A stretch of 64,000 nucleotides of DNA from an uncultured Lachnospiraceae bacterium (lineage in GTDB: Bacteria; Bacillota; Clostridia; Lachnospirales; Lachnospiraceae). This document shows positions 1 through 9,548 of the stretch, in pieces. The stretch is from contig CAJTQO010000005.1 of the NCBI GenBank assembly GCA_910578405.1, positions 49,404 through 113,403 on the forward strand, written 5' to 3'. Each line of letters begins with the position of its first letter. Within the stretch, counting starts at the first letter, position 1. Position numbers and translations under genes: made by a program. The notes below the pieces were generated by a model. It was not told where the DNA came from and did no database searches. It saw nothing but the letters and a program-made list of their open reading frames with translations.

Positions 1-455
1 GCAATATGCAGAATTTCATCCTATTGAAAGAAGCCGGGCGTTCCGGCCTGCCTGTCCTGCTCAAACGGGGGCTGTGCGCCACCATTGACGAATGGCTCAA
101 TGCCGCGGAATATATCATTGCAGAAGGCAACCCCAATGTTGTGCTTTGCGAAAGAGGCATCCGCACCTACGAAACTTCCACACGCAATACGCTGGATTTA
201 AGCGCCATCCCTGTACTCCGGGAACGGACGCATCTTCCAATCATTGCGGATCCGTCCCATTCCACCGGTTCCTACCGCTATGTGCCGCCTATGGCAAAGG
301 CCGCCGTTGCCGCCGGCGCAGACGGACTGATGGTGGAAGTCCACAATAACCCGGCCTGCGCTCTCTCTGATGGCCCTCAGTCGCTTACTTTCAAAAAATT
401 TGCCCGGCTCACTTCCGAGCTGAAACCGCTCTGCGCTCTGTTCGGACGGGAATGA
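1..455 (+). CDS. aroF: 3-deoxy-7-phosphoheptulonate (DAHP) synthase, 3' end only
   Basis: This is the C-terminal part of a type I DAHP synthase of the small single-domain (AroG/AroF, KDO8P-like) class. The enzyme condenses phosphoenolpyruvate and erythrose 4-phosphate, the first step of the shikimate pathway. The start lies left of the window; the frame is open from base 3. Recognisable pieces are CERGIRTYE, the metal and substrate site IADPSHSTG near residue 78 of the fragment, and [12 protein letters not shown] near residue 105. The stop lies 38 bp before tyrA, so aroF-tyrA-aroA look like one plus-strand aromatic operon. The subtype and feedback inhibitor cannot be judged from this fragment. 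Confidence 0.93.
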   Translation, partial: NMQNFILLKEAGRSGLPVLLKRGLCATIDEWLNAAEYIIAEGNPNVVLCERGIRTYETSTRNTLDLSAIPVLRERTHLPIIADPSHSTGSYRYVPPMAKAAVAAGADGLMVEVHNNPACALSDGPQSLTFKKFARLTSELKPLCALFGRE

Positions 456-493
456 TAAGCGCATGGCGTAAATCAGGATAGGAGATATATTTT

Positions 494-1606
494 ATGGACA
501 TTTTCCCTACCAATGCCACTTCCATAGGTTTTCTCGGACTTGGCCTGATTGGCGGCTCCATTGCCAAAGCGCTCAAAGCCGCCTGGCCAGAAATCCGTTT
601 GACCGTTTATGACCAAAAGGACGAAACTTTAACATTGGCCAAAAAAGAAGGCGTCGCAGATATTATTACCCATGCCATTGACGCTTCCTTTGGCTCCTGC
701 GACTATATTTTTTTGTGCGCTCCGGTAGCCGCTAACGCCAAAAACCTGACTGCATTAAAAGAATATCTGTCGCCTCACTGTCTGCTCACCGATGTGGGAA
801 GCGTGAAAAGCGGCATCCACAGCCATATAGAGGCCCTTGGCCTTTCCGCACAGTTTATTGGCGGGCATCCCATGGCCGGAAGCGAACGGTTCGGCTATGC
901 CAACTCCAAAGCGCAGCTTTTAGAAAACGCTTACTATATTTTAACGCCCACAGACAAAACTCCTACAAAGAAACTGGAGGCTTACAAGGAACTCGTCACC
1001 TCCATGGGAGCCATCCCTCTTGTGCTGGATGCCCAACAACATGATTATGTAACCGCCGCCGTCAGCCATCTGCCTCACTTAATAGCCGCCTCCCTAGTCC
1101 GCCTGGTTAAGGACAGCGATTCCAAAGACAGCATTATGAAACGGATTGCCGCCGGCGGTTTCAAGGACATTACCAGGATTGCCTCTTCTTCCCCTGGGAT
1201 GTGGCAGCAAATCTGTCTCTCCAATGCCGGCAATATCCTCTGTCTGCTGGATAATTATATCCAGGAACTGACTGCCATCCGGAATGGATTAGAAGAAAAA
1301 GACGGCGTCTGGCTGCAACGCTTCTTCCAGGAAGCGCAGGAATACCGGGACTCTTTCCTGGAAGCTTCCAGCGGGCCAATTAAAAGCGCATACACCCTTA
1401 CCATAGACATTGCCGACCGCCCAGGCGCCCTGGCTTCCATTGCCACCCTGCTTGCGGCGCATAACATCAGCATCAAAAATATCGGCATTGCCCATAACCG
1501 GGAACGGGAAGAGGGCGCACTGCGCATTGAATTTTATACGGAACAGGGCAGCAAAACCGCCTGCCGTCTTTTGCAGGACGCAGGATACCCAAAAACTTTT
1601 CACTGA
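494..1606 (+). CDS. tyrA: Prephenate dehydrogenase with C-terminal ACT domain
   Basis: It oxidises prephenate to 4-hydroxyphenylpyruvate in tyrosine synthesis. The 370-residue protein has an N-terminal Rossmann fold with the dinucleotide loop GLGLIGGS (about residues 16-23), the conserved catalytic region GGHPMAGSE (about 123), and an all-helical dimer domain. A C-terminal ACT domain (about 297-360, ADRPGALASI) is the usual site of tyrosine feedback inhibition. The start is preceded by a GGAGA-type ribosome site. aroA follows after 134 bp; that gap contains a 9-bp inverted repeat (GAAACCGGA/TCCGGTTTC) but no clear T-tract. Confidence 0.95.
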   Translation: MDIFPTNATSIGFLGLGLIGGSIAKALKAAWPEIRLTVYDQKDETLTLAKKEGVADIITHAIDASFGSCDYIFLCAPVAANAKNLTALKEYLSPHCLLTDVGSVKSGIHSHIEALGLSAQFIGGHPMAGSERFGYANSKAQLLENAYYILTPTDKTPTKKLEAYKELVTSMGAIPLVLDAQQHDYVTAAVSHLPHLIAASLVRLVKDSDSKDSIMKRIAAGGFKDITRIASSSPGMWQQICLSNAGNILCLLDNYIQELTAIRNGLEEKDGVWLQRFFQEAQEYRDSFLEASSGPIKSAYTLTIDIADRPGALASIATLLAAHNISIKNIGIAHNREREEGALRIEFYTEQGSKTACRLLQDAGYPKTFH

Positions 1607-1740
1607 AACCGGAAAAAGAATCCCGCCAATGCGCCCAGCCATGCGTCATATCCTGTCCGGTTTCCCTTTGCTTTCTTCCTGCCGCTTTCAGACACGAGCG
1701 AAACAACAGGCGAAGCAGCCAAAACAAGGAGGCTACCTTT

Positions 1741-3039
1741 ATGATATTCCAGAAAACTAATTATATAAAAGGGGAAGTCACTGTCCCCGGAGACAAATCC
1801 ATTTCCCACCGTGCCGTTATGTTCGGCGCCCTTTCCAAAGGAAAAACGGAAATCACCAATTTCCTGCAGGGAGCGGACTGCCTGTCTACCATTGATTGTT
1901 TCCGTCGCCTTGGTATCAGAATCGAAAACCAGACCGACAAAATCACCGTATATGGCAAAGGGCTGGACGGTCTGTCCGCCCCCTCCTCCCTCCTGGATGC
2001 AGGCAACAGCGGCACCACTGTCCGGCTCATTTCCGGCATCCTGGCAGCGCAGCGTTTTGAAACCACGCTTACCGGAGACGCCTCCATCCAAAAGCGTCCT
2101 ATGTTGCGGGTTATCGAACCGCTTACCATGATGGGCGCCCGGATTGAAAGCCTAAACGGCAACCACTGCGCCCCGCTGCGAATCACCGGAGCCTCTTTAA
2201 AAGGCATCCACTACCATTCAAACATCAGCTCCGCACAGGTAAAATCTGCCATCCTTCTGGCCGGACTCTATGCCGACGGCCCCACTTCCGTAACGGAGCC
2301 TTCGGCCAGCCGCAATCATTCGGAGCTGATGTTACGTACATTTGGCGCAGACATACATACTGTAAACAACACTGCCACCATTTATCCGCGCCCATCCCTG
2401 GAAGGCCAGCGCCTCCATGTGCCGGGAGACATTTCCTCCGCCGCTTATTTTATCGCAGCAGGTCTGCTTGTCCCTGGCGCAGACCTGCTAATCCGCAATG
2501 TTGGAATCAATCCTACCAGAGACGGTATACTGAAAGTGGCCAAAGCCATGGGGGCAGACATTGCTTTGCTCAACCAAAAACAGGAAGGAGAGCCAACTGC
2601 TGACCTTCATGTAACTTATCATCCGCTTCATGGAACCACCATTGGAGGGGACATCATCCCCACCCTGATTGATGAACTCCCCATCATTGCTATTATGGCA
2701 GCGGCAGCAAAAGGCATCACGGTCATCAAAGACGCGGCCGAACTAAAGGTAAAGGAATCCAACCGCATTGACGTTATGGTGAAAAACCTTTCTGCCATGG
2801 GCTGCGATATTACCGCCACAGAAGACGGCATGATCATCCATGGAAAAGACCCGGATGCCTGCCCACTGCACGGCGCAGTAATCCATGCCCATAATGACCA
2901 CCGGATTGCCATGAGCTTTGCCATCGCTTCCCTGATTGCCGAAGGGGAAACAGATATCACTGACAGCGAATGCGTCGCTATCAGTTATCCGGAATTTTAT
3001 AAAGACTTAAGAAAACTATGCGGGCAGTCCGGCTCATAG
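1741..3039 (+). CDS. aroA: 5-enolpyruvylshikimate-3-phosphate synthase
   Basis: It transfers the enolpyruvyl group of PEP to shikimate 3-phosphate, the penultimate common step to chorismate. The 432-residue length fits the family. Visible motifs are PGDKSISHRAV (about residues 17-27), the PEP-site loop AGNSGTT (about 88-94), the conserved LIDELPII (about 306-313) and HNDHRIAMS near residue 384. The start has a strong AAGGAGG site 7 nt upstream. It is the last plus-strand gene of the first aromatic block and converges on the alkD-like gene across a strong hairpin. Confidence 0.97.
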   Translation: MIFQKTNYIKGEVTVPGDKSISHRAVMFGALSKGKTEITNFLQGADCLSTIDCFRRLGIRIENQTDKITVYGKGLDGLSAPSSLLDAGNSGTTVRLISGILAAQRFETTLTGDASIQKRPMLRVIEPLTMMGARIESLNGNHCAPLRITGASLKGIHYHSNISSAQVKSAILLAGLYADGPTSVTEPSASRNHSELMLRTFGADIHTVNNTATIYPRPSLEGQRLHVPGDISSAAYFIAAGLLVPGADLLIRNVGINPTRDGILKVAKAMGADIALLNQKQEGEPTADLHVTYHPLHGTTIGGDIIPTLIDELPIIAIMAAAAKGITVIKDAAELKVKESNRIDVMVKNLSAMGCDITATEDGMIIHGKDPDACPLHGAVIHAHNDHRIAMSFAIASLIAEGETDITDSECVAISYPEFYKDLRKLCGQSGS

Positions 3040-3048
3040 CATATGCCG

Positions 3049-3103
3049 GAATAAAAGAAAACTGGCCTGGGCAGTTCATAAATCCTAACCTGCCCGGGCC
3101 AGT
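3049..3103 (-). terminator. Intrinsic terminator of the alkD-like gene, between convergent genes
   Basis: A 14-bp stem with one G-U pair (ACTGGCCTGGGCAG against CTGCCCGGGCCAGT, 3061-3103) is followed on the minus strand by a T-rich run with TTTTCTTTTATT. On the plus strand the hairpin has no U-tract, so a terminator for aroA is less clear. Confidence 0.8.
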
Positions 3104-3139
3104 AAAAACCATTTCTAAAAACAATGATGCGCAAAGACA

Positions 3140-3847
3140 TTATTTCCCTTTTTCTTTCGAAACCGGAACTTTTAAACTTTTGAGATAAACTTTCTGTTCT
3201 GCCGTAATGCGACGGCTTTCCACTGCTTTCTGAATCGTTTTATTGTGCGTCCAGTCATCCAGCTTCTTCTCCTCTATCCATGGAAGCGTTTTTTCATACT
3301 GTTTTGCCAATGCCGTGGCAAAATACCAGGCAGTCATCATATTGATATAGTATTCCTCAGACCGGATTGCCGCTGCCATTTCCAGATACTCTACCTCAAA
3401 ATCCTCTCCCAAATAATGCTCCATCAGCATCCCTACTGCAAACCGCACCGTATACGTCCTGTCAGACTCTATCCACTTCTTTATATATCCAAGCAATTCC
3501 CCCCGATGTTTTTTAAATATATCCGGTGACATCTGGTCACAGGTCGCCCAATTGTCCACAAAGGGCAGAAAACGGCAAACTTCCTCTATGCAGCGTTGAA
3601 AATCCTTTCTTTCCGAAACAATAAATGCATGAAGCTGGTTCTCATCAAAATATGTATGGGGAAGCTCTGTTAAAAAATCACCGATGTCTTCCCTCTTTAC
3701 CATCTGTTTCGCCAGTTTGCGCAGCTTTGGCGTCCTTACGCCAATAACAGCCTCACTCTTTACCGTAGGGATTAATTTACTCTGGAAATCACGGTATTTC
3801 TCATCCTGCAAAGAAAACAGCGCTTCTATTATTTCATCTGTAATCAT
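3140..3847 (-). CDS. AlkD-like DNA alkylation repair protein (HEAT-repeat glycosylase family)
   Basis: The 235-residue all-helical protein belongs to the AlkC/AlkD family, which excises positively charged alkylated bases (3-methyladenine, 7-methylguanine) without base flipping. Sequence signs are the N-terminal IGVRTPKLRKLAK and the motif FVDNWATCD (about residues 95-103), where Trp and the Asp four residues later match the catalytic Trp/Asp pair of AlkD. A second Trp-containing segment (MMTAWYFATALAK) follows near residue 170. A GAGGG site precedes the start. It appears monocistronic. Glycosylase activity is inferred from the family. Confidence 0.85.
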   Translation of the reverse strand: MITDEIIEALFSLQDEKYRDFQSKLIPTVKSEAVIGVRTPKLRKLAKQMVKREDIGDFLTELPHTYFDENQLHAFIVSERKDFQRCIEEVCRFLPFVDNWATCDQMSPDIFKKHRGELLGYIKKWIESDRTYTVRFAVGMLMEHYLGEDFEVEYLEMAAAIRSEEYYINMMTAWYFATALAKQYEKTLPWIEEKKLDDWTHNKTIQKAVESRRITAEQKVYLKSLKVPVSKEKGK

Positions 3848-3879
3848 AGATACCCTCTTACCGGAAGCTCTCCTGCCAT

Positions 3880-4242
3880 TCAGAAAACTTCGTCCTCCTT
3901 ATGGTTCTCCCTGTCCATCAAATCATACACCTCAATCCGAAAAGCATCCGCATCCGAAAGCCCCATAAAAATAGCCCCATACAAAAATCCATCCTCGCGC
4001 TCCATTTTCCTGACAATTTTCAGAAGCACATGGATTACTTCCTTCGTCCAGATTGTAATATGCGACTCATAAACCGTATCCACTTCCAAATCCGCTTTGC
4101 TTATAAACCCACACCCGGACTTCGATAAATCATGAGTGCCGATTTTTATATAATCTTCCATTCCGTTATCAATCCGCTTGATAATCAGATTGGATTCCAA
4201 ATCCATCCTTCTAAAACGCCTTTTTTCTTCTACCTCCATCAT
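3880..4242 (-). CDS. PilZ-domain protein, probable c-di-GMP receptor
   Basis: A single-domain PilZ protein of about 120 residues. Both halves of the c-di-GMP signature are present: RRFRR at residues 8-12 (RxxxR) and DLSKSGCG at 38-45 ([D/N]xSxxG). The start chosen is the ATG at 4242, six bases after a GTGGGGGG ribosome site; the frame is open further upstream (to 4365) but without a better site. No catalytic domain is fused, so it probably acts through a protein partner. No flagellar, pilus or cellulose genes are in the window to suggest that partner. Confidence 0.8.
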   Translation of the reverse strand: MMEVEEKRRFRRMDLESNLIIKRIDNGMEDYIKIGTHDLSKSGCGFISKADLEVDTVYESHITIWTKEVIHVLLKIVRKMEREDGFLYGAIFMGLSDADAFRIEVYDLMDRENHKEDEVF

Positions 4243-4361
4243 GCAGCCCCCCACAATCATCCTCTTTTGATGCACACTGTTTCCCTGTTCTATGACCTTT
4301 GTGCATCTATATAATAATAACCCATAAAATATTTTTTGTAAAGGACTCTGTGAAAAGATTA

Positions 4362-5387
4362 TCAACAGACCAACATAGCGTCCCCAAAACTGAAAAACCG
4401 GTATTGTTGCGCAATTGCCTGCCGGTAAGCCGCCAGTACGTTCTCTCTGCCTGCCAAAGCGGAGACTAACATCACCAACGTAGACTCGGGCAGGTGAAAA
4501 TTAGTAATTAGTGCATCCAACGCTTTAAACCGATATCCCGGATAAATAAATATTTCTGTATTCCCGCTGCACGCCTGCACGCATCCGTTTTCATCCGCTG
4601 CACTCTCCACGGTCCGGCAGCTCGTGGTGCCAACACAGATTACTCTTTTCCCGGACTGCTTTGCCTGGTTGATTTTCTCCGCCGTCTCTTTGCTTACTTC
4701 ATAATGCTCAGAATGCATATGGTGTTCCAGTATATTGTCCGCCTTTACCGGGCGGAATGTCCCAAGGCCCACATGAAGGGTAACATAAGCGGTTTCCACC
4801 CCTTTTTCCCCAATCTTCTTTAAAAGTTCCTCCGTAAAATGCAGCCCTGCCGTAGGCGCCGCCGCAGAACCTTCATATTTCGCATATACTGTCTGGTAAC
4901 GGTTTTTGTCCTCTAACTTATGGGTAATATAGGGCGGCAGCGGCATCTCCCCCAGTCTGTCCAATACCTCCTCAAAAATGCCTTCATAGGAAAACCGGAT
5001 TTTGCGGTTCCCTTCCTCCAGCACATCCAATACTTCCCCGGTCAGCAGTCCGTTCCCAAACCGGAGAATCGTACCGGGCCGCGCCTTTTTCCCAGGTTTT
5101 ACCAAAGTCTCCCAAATATCCTTTTCCAATCGTTTCAAAAGCAGTGTCTCTACCGCCGCCCCGGTGCCTTCCTTCACGCCAAGCAGCCGTGCCGGAAGCA
5201 CTTTGGTATCATTTAAAACCAGGCAGTCCCCTGGCTCCAGATAATCAACTATCTCCCGGAAGATTTTGTGCTGCACCTTTCCGGTAACTTTATCCAAAAC
5301 CAAAAGCCGTGATGCTGATCTGTCTGCAAGGGGATGCTGCGCAATTAACTCTTGCGGCAAGTCAAAATAAAAATCTGATTTTTTCAT
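4362..5387 (-). CDS. queA: S-adenosylmethionine:tRNA ribosyltransferase-isomerase
   Basis: QueA moves the ribosyl group of SAM to preQ1 at tRNA position 34, making epoxyqueuosine. The protein begins [11 protein letters not shown], is about 341 residues long, and has the family blocks [30 protein letters not shown], the central [13 protein letters not shown] (about residues 174-186) and C-terminal [17 protein letters not shown]. The start was placed at 5387; the longer frame adds 12 residues not typical of the family. tgt is not adjacent. A perfect 18+18 palindrome lies just upstream. Confidence 0.96.
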   Translation of the reverse strand: MKKSDFYFDLPQELIAQHPLADRSASRLLVLDKVTGKVQHKIFREIVDYLEPGDCLVLNDTKVLPARLLGVKEGTGAAVETLLLKRLEKDIWETLVKPGKKARPGTILRFGNGLLTGEVLDVLEEGNRKIRFSYEGIFEEVLDRLGEMPLPPYITHKLEDKNRYQTVYAKYEGSAAAPTAGLHFTEELLKKIGEKGVETAYVTLHVGLGTFRPVKADNILEHHMHSEHYEVSKETAEKINQAKQSGKRVICVGTTSCRTVESAADENGCVQACSGNTEIFIYPGYRFKALDALITNFHLPESTLVMLVSALAGRENVLAAYRQAIAQQYRFFSFGDAMLVC

Positions 5388-5402
5388 ACTGATTCCAGTT
5401 CC

Positions 5403-5438
5403 GCGACAGCGTAAAAAATGCATTTTTTACGCTGTCGC
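5403..5438 (-). repeat. Perfect 36-bp palindrome between the M18 peptidase gene and queA
   Basis: The arms GCGACAGCGTAAAAAATG and CATTTTTTACGCTGTCGC are exact reverse complements with no spacer. As RNA this is a strong hairpin whose centre is A6/T6. It lacks a T-tract after the stem on either side, so it is not a standard intrinsic terminator, although the internal T6 might serve. It lies 16 bp upstream of the queA start. Confidence 0.85.
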
Positions 5439-5473
5439 TGTTTTGATTCCCATTTTGCATCTCTACGGAAAAT

Positions 5474-6910
5474 TTATAGGGACGCATTCTCCAAAAACGC
5501 CACATATCCGCGCTTTGCCTCATAAACATCCGCTTTGCTGGTAGCTTCCCACGGCGCATGCATATTTAATACCGCAACGCCGCTGTCAATCACGTTCATC
5601 CCATACAACGCAAGGATGTACGCAATAGTGCCGCCTCCGCCTAAATCCACCCGGCCCAGTTCCGCTGTCTGGAACTGTACCTTCTCTTTGTCAAAGATAG
5701 CGCGGATATGCGCAAGGTATTCGGCATTGGCGTCGTTGGAACCACTCTTTCCCCTGGCTCCGGTAAATTTATTGAATACCATGCCATTCCCCAAAAATGC
5801 CACATTCTTCTTATCAAAGCTGGAAGCGAAGGAGGGGTCAAAGGCGCTGCTTACATCCGAAGAAAGCATACAGGAAGCCGCCAGACACCGCCTTACGTTC
5901 AACTCGCTGTATTCTCCCGCCAATTCCATTACTTCCGCCACCATATTTTCAAAGAAACGGGACTCCATCCCGGTCGCGCCCACACTGCCGATTTCTTCTT
6001 TATCCACTAAAATGCAGCATGCCGTCCGCTCCACTTCCTGAATTTCCAATATTGCTTTCAGGGAAGAGAATGCACACACTCTGTCGTCCTGGCCATAAGC
6101 CAAAATCATGCTCCGGTCAAAACCAGCCTCCCTGGCTTTGCCTGCAGGCACCACTTCCAACTCGGCGGAAATAAAATCTTCCTCTTCTATTTCATAACTT
6201 TCTTTCAAAATGGACAGCACACCCTTCTTCACTGCCTCTTTCGCCGCATCCTTATTCTTCTTTCCCTCTTTTTCCTTTTTCTCACTTTTTTCTTTATTTA
6301 CCGTAAGCGGCTTGTTGCCGATAATAATATCCAATGCCTCCCCTTCGATTACCTTCGCCGCCTTTTTCTCCAACTGTTCCGCTGCCAGATGAATCAGCAA
6401 ATCCGATACAAAGAAAACCGGGTCGTCTTCCGCTTCCCCAATATTCACTTCTACCGTTGTACCTTCTTTTTTTACTACCACACCGTGGATAGCCAACGGA
6501 ATCGTCACCCACTGATACTTCTTCACCCCACCGTAATAATGGGTATCCAGATATGCAAAACCGCCTTCTTCGTACAGCGGATTCTGTTTAATATCCAGCC
6601 GCGGGGAATCAATATGCGCCCCCAAAATGTTCATCCCCTCTGCCATCGGTTTTTTCCCAATCTGGAACATAACAATGGATTTATTCATCCAAACCGCATA
6701 TACTCTGTCCCCGGTTTTCAAATGCCTCTTTTCCTTTATGCAAGTCTGCAGCTCTTGATAGCCCTCTTTCTCAATCCGGTTTACAATTGCATCAATACAT
6801 TCCCTCTCTGTCTTCCCTTCATTCAGGAATTCCATATACTCCTGCGCATGGCATTCCAACTCTTCCAACTGCTTCCCATTATAGGTTGCCCATACATTTT
6901 TCCTATCCAT
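5474..6910 (-). CDS. M18-family zinc aminopeptidase
   Basis: A cytosolic aminopeptidase of the M18 family (aspartyl aminopeptidase/LAP4 type) that removes N-terminal residues from peptides, about 478 residues. Metal-site blocks visible are LGAHIDSPRLD (about residue 96), the catalytic VDKEEIGS near residue 310, and a late HAPWEATSKAD near 455. An internal lysine/glutamate-rich insertion (about 205-230) is unusual. The start was placed at the ATG at 6910, nine bases after AAAGGAGG; the upstream TTG at 6916 sits too close to that site. Substrate preference is not readable from sequence. Confidence 0.9.
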   Translation of the reverse strand: MDRKNVWATYNGKQLEELECHAQEYMEFLNEGKTERECIDAIVNRIEKEGYQELQTCIKEKRHLKTGDRVYAVWMNKSIVMFQIGKKPMAEGMNILGAHIDSPRLDIKQNPLYEEGGFAYLDTHYYGGVKKYQWVTIPLAIHGVVVKKEGTTVEVNIGEAEDDPVFFVSDLLIHLAAEQLEKKAAKVIEGEALDIIIGNKPLTVNKEKSEKKEKEGKKNKDAAKEAVKKGVLSILKESYEIEEEDFISAELEVVPAGKAREAGFDRSMILAYGQDDRVCAFSSLKAILEIQEVERTACCILVDKEEIGSVGATGMESRFFENMVAEVMELAGEYSELNVRRCLAASCMLSSDVSSAFDPSFASSFDKKNVAFLGNGMVFNKFTGARGKSGSNDANAEYLAHIRAIFDKEKVQFQTAELGRVDLGGGGTIAYILALYGMNVIDSGVAVLNMHAPWEATSKADVYEAKRGYVAFLENASL

Positions 6911-7008
6911 TTCCAACGCCTCCTTTTCTGCACATTAACTCCAATTAAACCACTTCGGACAAAACCACAGCGGCCCAAAGCTTTCCAAACCGCTTCTTTC
7001 CACACCTG

Positions 7009-9444
7009 TTACGCCCGCAATTCAATCCCCATCGTCTCTAACCCGTTCAAAATTTTCTTCATGGCTGTGGTCACATCTTTTTCTTCCAACGTCCTGTCCT
7101 TTGCCCGGAACGTAATAGAGTAGGCCACAGACTTGAAGCCCTCTTTAATCTGGGCTCCTTCATATATATCAAACAACTGATAGCTCTCCAGGATTTTGCC
7201 TCCCCGCTGCTCAATCATAGCCTCAATTTCCCCTGCCAGAACCGCTTTTGGCACAACCATGCTAATGTCCCGGGAAACGGCCGGATACCTTGCAACCCCC
7301 TCATATTTCCGGTCAAAGGTTGCAAACGGTTCCACCTCCGGCATATCCAACACCGCCACATATGCCTTTGTTCCAATATCATAGTTGTCGCACACCTCCG
7401 GGTGTACCTCCCCCAAATACCCAACCACTTTCCCGTCATAAACAATATCCGCCTGCCGACCGGGATGCAGAAACGGTTTCCCTGCTTTCGGGTCGTAAAC
7501 CACCTTTTTCCTCATGCCGATGCTGTCAAAGAACTCTTCCGCCACGCCTTTCATAGTATAAAAATCCCCTTCTCCATACATCCCAAGCGTAAACTGCATT
7601 CTTTCATCCGGCAATTCCGTCAGCGGCAGGGCTTTGGGCAGATAAACATTCCCCAATTCGTACAGCCGCACATCCTTATTCCTTCTATTATAATTGGTTG
7701 CCAGGCTGGTCAGCATCCCATTTAAAGAAACCGTGCGCATAATGGAAAAATCTTCACCCAAGGGATTTGCAATGGTAATAGCCTGCCTGAAAGGACTGTC
7801 CTCAGGAAGCAGCAATTTATCAAACACTTTCGGGCTTTCGAAGGAATAGCACATCCCCTGGGAAAAACCGCAGTATTCTGCAATATCCCTTGCTTTTTGC
7901 TCCACCCGCAATTTGAAAGGCAGCTTCCCTGTGGTAGCCTCCCCAGTGGGCAGCGACACCGGGATTTTATCATACCCATAAAATCTGGCCACTTCCTCCG
8001 CAATATCCGCCTGTCCCTGCAAATCCTGACGGAAAGAAGGAATCTCCAGCATTCCGGACTGTGCATCATACTTTAACTCAATCCGTTCAAAGATAGCAAG
8101 CATCTCCTCCTTGGAAATATCCGTACCCAATAACCCATTGATTGCCTCTGCATCAAATTTAATCTTTACCGTTTCCTTCCCTGGGGCATAAACATCCACC
8201 ATACCGCCTACCACTTCCCCGCAGCCTAATTCCTGAATCAACTGGCACGCACGGTTAATGGCTTCTTGCGCACTGTGGGGATCCAGCCCTTTTTCAAACT
8301 TACCCGAAGCATCGGTGCGCAGCCCTACCCTTTTGGCCGACTTGCGGATATTCGTCCCGTGAAACGTGGCAGCTTCCAACAGTACGGTCTTGACATTATC
8401 CGTAATTTTGGAATTCTCACCGCCCATAATCCCCGCCAGCCCGATTTCCTTCTCTGCGTCACAAATCATAAGAATATCATGATCTAACTTCCGCACCTGG
8501 CCATCCAACGTCTCAAATTCATCCCCGTCCTTTGCCCTTTTCACAACAATTTTATGTCCGGCTACCTGTTCCAAATCATAGGCATGCATGGGCTGACCGT
8601 ATTCTTCCATCACATAGTTGGTAATGTCCACCAAGTTGTTAATCGGGCGAATCCCGCTGGCTGCCAGACGTCTTTGCATCCACTTAGGAGAAGGGCCGAT
8701 TTTAATATTGGTGCAGACTCTTGCCGTATAACGCGGACAAAGCTCCGTATCCTGCACTTCCACGGATATATAGTCTTCCACCCTCTCCCCGTTTTCCTTT
8801 ATTTCTATTTTCGGCGCCACAAAAGGCTTCCGGAACGTAGCTGCAGCCTCCCGCGCAATCCCCAATACACTGTAACAGTCTACGCGGTTGGAGGTAATTT
8901 CATACTCAAACACCGTATCCCGCAGCCCCAGGGCTTCCACTGCATCGCTGCCCAACTGCAGGCTCTCCCCTCCATCCTCATTTCCAAAAATATAAATTCC
9001 GCTTTCCGGCGCTTCCGGGTACATATCCCTGGAACTGCCCAATTCTTCAATGGAACACATCATCCCTTCCGAAGCAACGCCGCGCAGCTTCCCGGCCTTA
9101 ATCACAATCCCCTCTTCCGGAAGCGGCCCGCCGTCATGCCCCCCGGCTACCTTACCGCCATCCAGAACCACCGGCACTTTGTCGCCCACCTTTACATTCG
9201 GCGCCCCGGTTACAATCTGCACTGTCCGCTCTCCCACATTTACCTGGCACACAATCAGTTTATCCGCATCAGGGTGTTTTTCAATCTGCTCTATTTGCCC
9301 TACCACTATTTTCTCCAGGTTTTTATCCAGCCTTTCAAATCCTTCCACCTTCGTCCCGGATAATGTCATTGCATCACAATATTCCTGGTCCGTACACTCC
9401 AGCTCCGGCACATATGCCTTAATCCATGACAACGCTGTATTCAT
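7009..9444 (-). CDS. pheT: Phenylalanyl-tRNA synthetase beta subunit
   Basis: The large subunit of the alpha2-beta2 PheRS. At 811 residues it has the full bacterial architecture: N-terminal tRNA-binding OB domain (about 40-150, KHPDADKLIVCQVNVG), B3/4 editing domain (about 210-390), B5 domain (about 405-475), catalytic-like core, and C-terminal anticodon-binding FDX-ACB domain (about 715-810). It follows pheS after 104 bp and shares its T-box-controlled transcript. Confidence 0.98.
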   Translation of the reverse strand: MNTALSWIKAYVPELECTDQEYCDAMTLSGTKVEGFERLDKNLEKIVVGQIEQIEKHPDADKLIVCQVNVGERTVQIVTGAPNVKVGDKVPVVLDGGKVAGGHDGGPLPEEGIVIKAGKLRGVASEGMMCSIEELGSSRDMYPEAPESGIYIFGNEDGGESLQLGSDAVEALGLRDTVFEYEITSNRVDCYSVLGIAREAAATFRKPFVAPKIEIKENGERVEDYISVEVQDTELCPRYTARVCTNIKIGPSPKWMQRRLAASGIRPINNLVDITNYVMEEYGQPMHAYDLEQVAGHKIVVKRAKDGDEFETLDGQVRKLDHDILMICDAEKEIGLAGIMGGENSKITDNVKTVLLEAATFHGTNIRKSAKRVGLRTDASGKFEKGLDPHSAQEAINRACQLIQELGCGEVVGGMVDVYAPGKETVKIKFDAEAINGLLGTDISKEEMLAIFERIELKYDAQSGMLEIPSFRQDLQGQADIAEEVARFYGYDKIPVSLPTGEATTGKLPFKLRVEQKARDIAEYCGFSQGMCYSFESPKVFDKLLLPEDSPFRQAITIANPLGEDFSIMRTVSLNGMLTSLATNYNRRNKDVRLYELGNVYLPKALPLTELPDERMQFTLGMYGEGDFYTMKGVAEEFFDSIGMRKKVVYDPKAGKPFLHPGRQADIVYDGKVVGYLGEVHPEVCDNYDIGTKAYVAVLDMPEVEPFATFDRKYEGVARYPAVSRDISMVVPKAVLAGEIEAMIEQRGGKILESYQLFDIYEGAQIKEGFKSVAYSITFRAKDRTLEEKDVTTAMKKILNGLETMGIELRA

Positions 9445-9548
9445 GCTATCTTCATTCCTTTCCTCGCTAACTCCAGAATTTTATTCTTACTTTTTCATTT
9501 TTATTTTGCCTTCAACCGATGGCCAGTCAACAAACTGCCGCAATCCTG

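Noticed and set aside
6389..7123. 244-codon plus-strand frame overlapping the M18 peptidase and pheT ends
   Set aside because: It is antisense to two clear genes, with a composition typical of reverse-strand reading and no motif.
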